From Antedon bifida (taxonomy: Eukaryota > Echinodermata > Crinoidea > Comatulida > Antedonidae), in contig OY727102.1 of the NCBI GenBank assembly GCA_963402885.1, positions 8,618,001 to 8,682,000 on the forward strand: 64,000 nucleotides of DNA. The letters are read 5' to 3'. Of the stretch, positions 50,001-62,000 are shown one piece after another. How positions within the stretch are numbered: position 1 is the first letter of the stretch; every line of letters begins with the position of its first letter. Both the position numbers and the translations under genes were made by a program. The notes below the pieces were generated by a model, which saw nothing but the letters and a program-made list of their open reading frames with translations, did not search any database and had not been told where the DNA came from.

Positions 50001-53000
50001 AATGGCATATTCAACAACAAAAATGTTTAAGAATTATTTTTTGAGAGGGACAATACATCTTTAATATACAGTATCTAATAAATTATGCAAAAGAATAAAT
50101 GAATAAATGTATTAATATTTTTAATTAAGAAAATTTGTAAGAAATGTTTTTAACATTTTTTTATCAAGTTAGTAAAATCTTAATTGAGGAATATCCTGTA
50201 TAGTAAAACATAATTGCTTTCACCTGGCTATGAAACTTGAACAAAATAATTGGTGGGAGGGAATAAAATAATGGAGGACTGGTATCTAACTCCATGCTAA
50301 AATCTACTATCAAGTAAGAGAGCGATTATATTCATCGGATTATAGCAAATAAAATTTGGGATCATAGCAAACACAAATGAAATAATAAAGATTGAATGAA
50401 ACAATTTTACAATTAATTTATCTACTTTCTCTTTATACTAGGTAACCACTTCAGTACAGGACAAAAACTGGTCCCCCAGGGGGCCTAGAATAGAATATTG
50501 AATTTATAGACTATAGTAATTGCAACATATTTAGTTTAAGATTTTTAAAAATTGAATCAAAAAAATAATATATATTTATCAACAATCTAATAATGAAACA
50601 TTACATTTTATACTTAACCATGACAAGTATAGTTATAAAGGTGGATAAGTTTCAATTATGCATTCTCATACATATACAATTACTCATGACAACATGGCAA
50701 ACATAAACAAGCAATATTAAAGCATCCATTGTCTATCAAAATGCAATTCATCCATTGATTTTATTTTATTGTATTAAATTCAGTGTGAAGATATCTACTG
50801 TATGTAATTACCATGGCTCTAGTACTAACTAGTAAATGTCCAATACAAATCACTACCGCCTATAGTTAACTTATCTTCGATTGTTGTTGTACCAAGTTAA
50901 AAACAAGGTTCAGCTAAGCACAAAGTATCCATCTATAAAATGTGGCCCAGGAAAGCAACGCCTAAATAATACTAATAACTAATCCAGTGCTATTGGGAAA
51001 AAAACCTGCTGAAATGTCCGCTTCCTTAAATTGTAAAGCATTTGAGATGAAGAGTTAAGAGAATCAACTTTTCAAGTATAAACATATATTAAGTTATTTC
51101 TTAGTGGTTAAAAAGTATAAAAACTATAAACAAAACTGACAAATTATCACATAATGTGTATGAAAATGAACATGTCATTTATATGTACAGTATCATATAT
51201 GCCCATATTAGTACAGGAATGATTATGAAAACAACCAAATAAAATAGTTAATCAACAATGAACTAGTAAAGTAGTGGAAATTGCTTTCAATGATTTTTTA
51301 AAAGCTATGGCAAGAAAATTGAAACTTTTAAATATAAAATATTTTATAATACTGCAGTAATATTTATTTGCTTTTAATAACTGAAATTTTATTTTTCTAG
51401 AAATTGTAAAAAAAAAAATATTTAAATACTATAATACAGTAAACAAAAACTAGTTATCTCAAAAGCGTTTGGACTGGATAGTCTGGTTTACAGAAGACAT
51501 TATAGAAGAGAAAGGAATCTGGGACTCTTTTTGTACATTAAGAATATTCTGGTTTTCTCATATTTAAAAAGGCCTGCTTTTTGAGGGAGTCTATGAGTTG
51601 TTGTATTGTTCTCTTACATGGCTAAAAGAAAATAGCCTTGAGTTGGGGTAAGAATCAGCAGCTTAAGCTGATAAATACAAATGAAATTTGACAAACCTGT
51701 TAACGGTGTTCCAATATCATCAGCAATCCCATCAAATTGAAATTCATTCCAAGACTGGGGCCGGTTTAAATGTGTATCAGAATGCGAATGGCCATTTGAG
51801 TCCAGAGATCCTTGCTGGTCGATAGATGGAATAGAAAACTGACGACCATATTCTACAAATTTAGTACCATAACGCGTAGCAGCGGCACGTGCAGCTTTGG
51901 CAGCCTTCTTAGCAGATCCATGTAATGTTTCAAATTGTTCAGAGGCATTACTTAGGGTCTTTGTCAAATTCATTTTCGATACTCTAGGACTAAAATTACT
52001 AACTCGTGAGAAGAAACTATTAGTTCGACGAGGTGTTTTCTTAGCTAATGCTAAGTTTTCTTTTGAACCAGAATATGAGTCCGTACTTTGAGAATCTGCG
52101 TCTTGTTCTTCATTCAAAGACATTAAAGATGAACTTCCTTGAAATATACTTTTGTGTTGGGTTCTGCTCTCCACACTTTCAATGTGTCCATTAGGAACAA
52201 AAACTTCATTTTTACCTACTTTCACAGTTTCAACATCAGAGTCCAATATTTTTTCTGTTGATTCGGACTCATTATTTTCATCTAAAAGATTTACTTCAAA
52301 TGTTGTTGTATTTGAAATATCGTCTAATACAGATAAATCAACTAATAAATCTGCATTATCTGTAGCAGTAGAACTAATAGTCCTTTCAGAATTGACATCA
52401 ATTAATTGATTATCATATTCTATTGATGTATCAATTAGATTAGTTGTAGGTATCTCATCATCCATTATAGAAATAAAGGCCCCTTCATTGTTACTACTTT
52501 CTACAGATTCTAAATCTTTCTTTTTAGTGTCTAAATTTTGATTTAGTTCTTCAATTCCATGTATCAAGTTTTCCATTTCAATTTGTTGTTCAGGCGTTCC
52601 TTTAGTGTCAAACTGAAGTCCATTCCAGTGTTCTGGTTTCTTCCCGTCGGACTGACAACGTGGAATAGGGAAGGCACCCTCCGAGGCTTCTCCATTTTCT
52701 TCTTCATTTAATGAGTTTCCTAAAAGTGGTGAGAGCCTTAATTTTGGATTTGAATTCGCAAAGCCTTCAAGAATTTTTGCATCACTACCAAACAGGTTGC
52801 TCCTGATGAGATTAGATTCACCGTCCAAGCTATGCTGACTGGTAAGATAGGACGTGATGGTTGCATTACTATCACCACTTGTGCTACGACTTCTATAATT
52901 GCACTGAGTTGGACTTAGATGGCTTGAATCGCCCGTACTTAAATTGCGTTTGCGACTAGAACTGCATTTGACTGCTTCTTGACTTTCAAATACACTATCA

Positions 53001-56000
53001 TCTAAGGTAGTGTCTACAGAATCATGACCAGTAATTAAGAGCCCTGCTGAACTGCCTGTGAGAACGGAATGAAAAATCAACAGAAAACAATAAGAGGATG
53101 GTAAAAATTAAATTAAAAGAAAATTAAGTAGGGTAATTAAAAATTTAAAAAAAAATTAAATGCCTGTAGCATTTAAGTGATAAAAGGATGCCTTATGTTC
53201 ACTTAGTAACCTTATACAATAATAATAATAAAACAAACCATATTTCATTTGTATTAGGCACTCATAGCAACAATATGCAACTGATTGGTCACATTGGAAC
53301 CTGACATGTGTATGCACTCATTCACTACAGCCATGAATGATAAACATTCCCAAATATTGTGTAGTTAAATTTTGGTGGAGTTTGTAATGTTTGAAAATTC
53401 ATTTTTTTAAATAAAATATGGTATTCATAATAATAATTATTTTTATAAGGTTACACATTTAGAACACAAGTTATAAATAGCATGCATGGGAAAATAATAA
53501 TTGAGGTTGTGAAAAATCAAAGGAATGAAAATAATAAGATAAAAAGTAAAAGTTGAAAGATACAAAGTAATAAAGAGACTAAAATAGAAGCATAAATAAA
53601 GAAGAATAAAATACAAGCATAAGCACTAGCACAATTAAAGCATGTACAGCAAAAGCTATAAAAAAAATATTCTAATAGTGCTGTAGTCATTCTGCCTCTA
53701 AGATGACAGAAAAGGATTACGCTTTTGTGTAAGTGTAGTAACCATTATAAAATATGGTGCAAACTACAAAGCAACAGCGTGATAACCAAGTCGAATAGTG
53801 ACTAATGACAGTTTTACACACAGCAATGATTGCCAGAGTGGCAGAGTGATGTCATAATTCTTGTGTTTGTCTGTACAAAGCGTTCTCTTATTAAATGTTG
53901 TATTTACAATTTAATTTTAATAGAAATTATTACATAATAAAGAATATTCCTTCTAGATTGTCTTGACTTAGGCAATTGAATTATTTTAAAAGGGCAGAAA
54001 AACAACAAAAAACATAACGGATTTCCAAATCTAAGTTTAAGAAATATTGGTAATTTTTCTATAGTACTACAGTGTATAAACACAAAGAAACACAAAATCT
54101 AATAACAAGGGTCTGCTTTTATAATGAGTACATCAGAATAAAACAGTTATCGGTCAAAATACCAGCGTCGTCTTCAAGGAAAAGTTTAATGGACAGAAAG
54201 ACGTTAATATACATTATGAAATGAAGAAATACATTTTTAGTATAATATAACATGAAATGGAATTGAGAATGAAGTTTGGCTGGAAAAAACTATCCAACTT
54301 ACTTGTACTACTACCAGTTAAGGTAGCCACACTGCTCATACTAGTATGGCTGGGCTTGACATTACGAACTATTGAATGTCCAACACCAGGGATATCACCC
54401 AGTATGCCTTCCACCTTAGATTGCTTAACACTTTTCACAGAATGTTTATCTAACAGGGAGTGAAAGCGTGTTAAATCAAAAAGCCTCTAAATGCACATGC
54501 AAACTTAACATTGCGTAGAGTAAAGCACTTTAGAGAAGAGAAGTAAATTTAAGAAAATGCAATTGGATTTTGTATATTGAAATTATATAGCGCTTTGTCA
54601 TTATGTAGATATAGTTTATAATACAATTTAAGTATAACACAATTAACTATATTAAAAGAGTATTATTCATGTTAATATAATGTATTTTTTATTTTATAAA
54701 ATAGTTTATTAGGAAAGTAGTGGATTCTTTTATTAGTTTATTATTGTATAAAGTATCAAAATATTAATTAATAGTCAGCATAACTATAATTTAATCTAAA
54801 AATTAAATGTGTCAAAAGTCTTTTTGAAATACTTAAAACAGTGTCATGCATACAGTATATTAGGTGGTGCAATTTGCATAATTTTTCAAACAGGTGGCTA
54901 AAAAACTACAAAATTCATTTATTATTGTGAGTATTTAATACATTATGTTATATAATGTGAGGTATAGTTTGTTTATCATATAAATCAAAAGGTGTACATA
55001 TTTTACAAAATACATATTTACAATTGAACTACAAAGCAACCGATCCTAGATGGAATCTTTTGTCTACATTATCACTTAAAGACATTGCTAGGCAACCAGT
55101 AATGATTCCCTAGGCAACCGAAAATCATTTGTTTATTAAATTTATCTACAGTATAACTGATTGATGGTTGAACACTTTTTAGACAATATAAATGAAAATA
55201 CATTGTAATTGTATAGTTTGCATGATAATGTAAACAAAGAATTCTAAGACTGCACACATACACCACAAAATCACCATAAATAAACAAGACTTTGAAACAA
55301 ACATCTATATATACATAGCACTCACTGAGCGTTATTGTAGCGTCGTCTTCGTTAGAACTCTTGTCCATTAAGCATTGAGGACTTCGGGATGGACTAGCTG
55401 GTGAACTCATCTGCAATGGGGCCATGGTTGCATCAGGAGAGCCAAGCAGATCGGTACTACCCAGGCTTTCGATCATTGATGCGTATCCCATATCTGAATT
55501 TCCTAAAGAGGAAACAACACACACACACTTCAAGCTTCCATCTGACAATGTTTGGTTTTACATACCATATTTGGAATGTGAATTATGATCGTTATGAAAG
55601 CAGGTGCAAGCCCCAAGAAATGTAAATAATAGTTTGCCGACAGCATGCTATTATGGTAAATGTCATATAGTACAATGCAGTGCAAAGAAATAAGGGCTGA
55701 TTAAATTGTCCTTTAAAATTATCCTTACCTGTACCACATTTTTCCTCTCGTGTTAATTTTCCATCAATATCAATTAGTTGAATTTCTGGTTTAGATTCCC
55801 CAACAGCAATATCAACATCGACGCTACTGCCACTACGCGTGTCTGTTTCGCTTACCGTATCCCAGTTAGGCCTTTTGAGACCTTGTCGAAATCGTCCTAC
55901 TGCCATTATAACATTACGTAGCTTTATCCATTGTTGGTAAGCAGTGAATGATGACGCTGGCCATGGACTTTCTAAAACCGCCTGCAAAAAGTACAAATAA

Positions 56001-59000
56001 CCATTAGTCATGCATAACATTATTTGTCCAATATCCTATAGCAGAAGTGGTCACAGAGTATCATCTACACTATAATTGTATTCAAATATAAATAATGATT
56101 ATCACGGGCCCAAAAGTAATTTAAGCAAAGCATTAACAGCTGTCTTACTGAAATGTGCACAGTAACGATTAGGCCAGAATCTAGCATTTGAGCGGGACAA
56201 AATTGTAGGCAAAGGTTTTTCAATTTTAAGTGAATGTATATGTTGTCCTGATCACGTACAACATATCAACCCTCCGTCATCCACCACCTTCATATACAAA
56301 TGAGCATAAATATGCAAATTACTTATAAAACCCATATTTTCCCGATATCTCCTAAACTAATAATCCATTTATTACAATTTTTGTGGCAAACCTTATGTTT
56401 TCGTACCCAATGAACACATTGAAAGCATTTTCAGTGATCAAATACCATGTATGATAGGAAATTTGGCTTCTATAAAATTGACCACCCTTTTAATTTTTAT
56501 TATGAACCACAAACAATATTAACATATCACTAATGACCTTGTGTATGTGATTTTATTTGAAAATTACATCATATTGACTGAAATGTATATGAGTAATGTT
56601 AGTGGCAATAATTGCTGTTGGATTAGAATGAAATAAATAAACATAGTACAGTATTATACTGTAAAACCTCGAAAAGAAGGTATCCCTCGAAGGGAAGGCC
56701 TTCCTCTTTGGTCTGCAAAAGTAATCTCGAAAAGAAAGCCCATCTCGAGATCAAGCCCATAAATTTACCTACTTGTGTTAAACCAAATAATTTGGAATGG
56801 AACTATATCGAGTTTAATGGGATACCAAATCTTTTGGAAAAAGCTTAATTGAAAATATCGATGTGTGTTTTCGTTTTTCTTTAACTTTTTCTAGTTGTCC
56901 CTCATGACCTAGATGATCGTAGGGGCGTAGCAGATGAGATACATTCGTAGTGCTCATCATGATACGATATACACAGGCATAAGTGGTGCCTGTCTCTTCT
57001 CTTTCTACAATAATTGTAGTAAATGGATTATTAGTTTAGGAGATACCGTGAAAATATGGGTTTTTTAGCTAATTTGCATATTTATGCTCATTTGTATATG
57101 ATGGCAGTGGATGACAGAGGGTTGATTTGTTGTATGTGGTCAAGACAACATATATATTCATTAAAAACCAAAAACTTTTGCCTACAATGTTGTCCCAGTT
57201 CACACTATTTTTTAGATAGATTCAGTAGCTTACTATGGGATATAGAGATAAGTGGTTAAAGTTTTGGAAACATGATCTTAAAAGATATAATATTGTCTCC
57301 AAACACATAAAACTAGTAACAATTTGAGTGGGACATTTTGTAGTTTTAATTAAGTTATTCACTTCCACAGAAAAAAAACAGAATGCAGCCATGCCACTGT
57401 CATTCACATAACAATGTTTTTATCATTTAGAAAAAAAGTACAGAAATGTCATACAAACCTTATTATAGTAGCCATACGTAGATGCATTCAAAGTGATGCC
57501 ATTTTTCTTCATCTCCATAAAGACCTGTACAGCAAGAACAGGTTGACAGTACTGTCCACATAGCTGCATTATAACCCTGTAGCACACTTCATCAGCAAGA
57601 GTTAGATTGTATGTCTGCATTTTCTTTAATACAGTAAAAGCAGTTCGAAGTGCTCTGGTCTTTGAGTGACTGGATTTAACGTAAGATGGCAGATGTGTGA
57701 ACCATATACTATAGCAATTACCCATTAAACATCTAATATACAGAATAAAACATATTTCAAGTCAATCACTTAATTTTTGTCAATTTATCAATAATATTCC
57801 TTAATGGAAATTGGCATTATTAACCATTGCCTAGTTTTGGTCTGCCCCAAGCAGCAGTGAATCCTAAAAAACATTGATGTTCACAAAGGTGCTGGAATCT
57901 CATTAGGAAGAGGAAAAGGGAAAGACTAAAGCTATTTAAATTAATATAATTTTACATTTCCTTTTTTGCAAACACTGCATATATCGCAACACAACTATGA
58001 ACAAGGCTTATGCTGACTAACAAAATGGTGGAATAGAATCTCAACATTCAGCTAGGCCTACAGTAGTAGTAACCAAGTCTCAACCACATAGGCCTAGGAC
58101 AGACTTCTAAGATGATGTACTGTATTGTAATCTATGCAACATATTATCTATGTAACGGCAGTATGCGTAGACTAGCAAACAATTACGTAATTGTTGTATT
58201 GTAATTGTTGTATCTGGGTTAATTTGCATAAATGCCAGGTGACGTCAACGTATAATAGAATCTCACCGGCTAGTGTGGCTAGTTGAGATGATGCCAGCGT
58301 ACAGACCGGAGGTCTTAGTTATTAATATAAAGAAGTTACACTATATGGAGAAGTACACAATAAAATATTTCGATTGTTGCATGATACAAGCCCTCCGTGT
58401 TCTTTATTACGTATTAATCTCAACTCAAAGAAGTGGCCAGTGAGGCCGCAGTTACAGTCTATACGTAACCATCGATAATAAAGCTTTGTTATCGTCATTT
58501 TGTGTTGATTTACGATAATATGACGACCAGTAAGGTTAGTGCTGAGCGGGTATATAAGGCCAGTGAGGCCGAAGCTTATTATTTGATAGAAGAAATAAAT
58601 ACATGCGTGTCGTTAAACACCCTTCAAGAAAATATAGATCGGTTGAGGTCTCATGAGTAGAGATTATTTCGAAGTCATGCTAATTTATTGTCGTTTATTT
58701 TGGATTCACCTCAAATGATTGATCATGGCAGGGATTACGACAGTTTATGCAATAGGATTGAGACTTGTCTTATTAAAGCTGAGAACAGGCTATTGGAAAC
58801 GGCGTCTCTACGGTCAGATCCGAGTGTCGGATTTGCTGCTAGTGTTGCAGCTAGTACTACTAGTTCTATAATGGATAGGAAAATAAAGCTGGCTGAAAGT
58901 AAAGCTTCCCTGAAGGTAGAATTAGAGTTTAGTGCTGAGGAGAATCGTCTAACTAGCGAGCTCAATCGACTTCGCATTGCAAAGAAATTAGCAAAGAGTG

Positions 59001-62000
59001 AGGCTCAACTTGAATCATTTAGAGACTTAAATTACAACTTCTTATTAAAAATAACTAATACATACTTTGCCCATTCTTCTGGTGATGATGCCTGTTTCTT
59101 TGCCAATTCTAAAGAACTCTTTATTTCTTGTTTAGTTCGTCGCGGTACTGGACTTGTTGGAATGCTTTTGGTGCTTCTACCACGCTTGAGTGGTGTTGCA
59201 GAAGATGTGTTGTAACAATCACTGTTTAACCTTGGAAAAACATTGTAGCTGTGAAACAAAACAAATTTATATGTTGTTAGTAAATATGAAATAAAATGCT
59301 GAAAATATTATTATAGTCTTTTTGCAAACCAACTTTAAAGTAATGGATAAAATTTGAAAAGGCCAAAATAACATAGCATTTTCAGAGGTTTTAAGGACAC
59401 AATGTTAATTTTAGAAATTAACAAAAGAAAAAAAATACTGTAAAGGCCCATTTAAAACTAGGATGATAATAATCGATGATAGACAAATATGCATTTTTCA
59501 TACATAAATAAAAAAAATAGAAAACCTTTTAATTCTAGAACAATAAATTAACCATCTATGCTTCCTTTGATGAAAATGATATTTTCACACGTCCAATCAA
59601 ATGACATCATGATTCATGCCTGTTTATAAGATGAACCAGTACTCTTCAAAGGGTGAACTAGTTTGTACACGAACCAGAACCTTTAGTGTTTAGTTCTTAT
59701 CTGAACGAGTTCTATCACCATAAAGGTCAACTTACCCAGAGGAGTGCTAACGGTAAGCAATAATCTGCGTGCTTGCCCCCACATAAAATCTGTATCTATA
59801 TATATTTTTTTATAAACAAATTAGGCATAGAACATTAATTCTAAAACGCCCAGTGATATACTGAAATGTAATTAATTCTCACAGATTTCCTCATCTTATC
59901 GTTTCAAATTAATTAATTATATTTTTTATATATATATATATATTTGTAAAACGAGCAATGAATTTCCGAAAGGATTAATAAAAGATAATTTGAATTTGAG
60001 TGGGTTTCCGCTCAACCGCCCGTCCATTGAGCGTTTTGTGTAAATGTAAAGAAATAACATAGATTCTATTGTTTTCCGCTTCCTTTACTGCTAACGCTCA
60101 TCTGTGTAAATTGGCCTTAATTATGGTAAACAAGAGCCTCAAACCTGTGCCAATTTTATGGCAGCACCTCTGCACTACCACTTGGCCACTTAACTAATTA
60201 ATAGTAATGACAGGTAGTGTATAAACCTTATAATTTATCATTTTTTAAAACCTACCTATAACCATTTTTATCTTCATTGCCTGTAGGTTCAGGAGGTGCA
60301 ACAAACACTGTGTGCTCACTATTTAGCGACGAGTCTTCAGTTTCAAGTAATTTGATTTCTTCTCTACCTTCAGAATCAACCTATGAAAAATAACCTCTTA
60401 TAAGTTAAAAGTTTAAAATCCACAGCATTTGAGAATTTAGTGTAACAGATAGGATACATTGGTATTTTTCTATATTTCCACCAACTTCTCACACACCTTT
60501 TAAAAACCCATAAGCATCTATTTCAAGTCCTTACTCATGACATGTATATATAAATATATCAAATTCTAGGCCGCCGGTGATATACTGAAAATGTATTAAT
60601 TAATTTGAAATAAATATATATATATATATTTAGGCACAGAACAGTAATTCTAAACTGCCGGGTGATATACTGAAATTTAATTATTTAATTTGAAATGTTA
60701 AGATGAGGAAATCTGTGAGAATGAGAAAAAGTCGTCCCAACTGAGATTCGAATCCGGAATCTTCTGCTTGGTATGCAGATGTCCTGACCATTAGACCACT
60801 GGGGCTTTCATGGTATATTTCAAACTCAATTGGATAGCGACTCTTTAACATTCTCTGCGAGGTACGGTGGAACAGCACTAGTCCCTCAATTGTACGCACG
60901 CGCAGCAGAGATCAAATTGATACACCCCATCTTTCAGTATTTTTATTCACAAAGCGGGATCTCCGGAGAGATACTTTTATATATATATATAGATACAACA
61001 GGCAAAGAACATTAATTCTAAACCGCCGGGTGATATACTGAAATTTAATGAATTAATTTGTAATAATGTATGTAATATTTTATTCCTCACCTTCCTTGTG
61101 CAATCATCAAAGAAGTTAAAGATATCATCATTGTGAGACACAAAAGAACGTTCCTCAATGAAGCTCATAAACATCTGGGTCTTAATGAATTGCTTAAAAA
61201 ATGCATGTGACATCTTATCTCTACTTTTGATAAAACCTATCAAAAAGAAATAACACAACGACATGATAAATCTGTTTACAAGTTCATAGCGACTTATTCT
61301 TCTGGTTCTGGTTTGTGTGTCAAGGAAATAAAGGCTGACAATTAAAAGAACTACTTCAAAGTAGCTTTGCTTTAGAGAGCTTAGTTAAGTGGTCAAATGT
61401 TTGCCATACCCTTGCACAATTCAATTAAATTCATCTTTTATTTGTCTAATTTATATAAAATAAAATCAGAAAATCTTTGTTAATACACTGCAGTTAAAAT
61501 ACATCAACAATGTTAGTTAGTTCCTCACAAAAAGAGATGTAAGATGACACAGTTCATGGATATCACTAGCGTTGTTGATCAGTACACTCCAGGCGGTGGC
61601 CTCCTAGCTGCCTTTAAGTTTGTTTGTTTGTTTGGGATACCACAACTTAATTATCTTTGTTTCCAACTTGCTTGTCTTTAATATTTGTTTGTAACTTGGT
61701 AATAACTGAATCATTTGATGATCCTCTTGTTAAACAAGAGTACTTTGAAGTAATTCTTAAATTCTCATCCTGTTAGTTCAGTACACACTTGCTTCCTTGG
61801 GCTTAAATCTAACCCTAGCTGAAGCCTGGAGGTGAACGCCAGACTAGTGATCTGCAGTTTGTGGGTTCAAGTTCTGCTAGAGAATTCTCAAATGTACAAG
61901 TGTATCATAAACAAGTAGAACAGATGCCAATTTTTATATGTTTTCTTTATATTCATTTGCACTTAAACTGAACCTGAAATGGATTTTCGGACCGCAAAAA

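Noticed and set aside
58688-59215. 175-codon plus-strand frame as one protein
   Set aside because: Only the part up to about 59035 looks gag-like; the rest reads a DENND4 exon (59066-59248) on the wrong strand.
60734-60805. Functional tRNA-Gly gene
   Set aside because: T-stem mismatches, location inside a repeat cluster in an intron, and a SINE-like context argue for a degenerate tRNA-derived sequence. It is kept only as tRNA-like.
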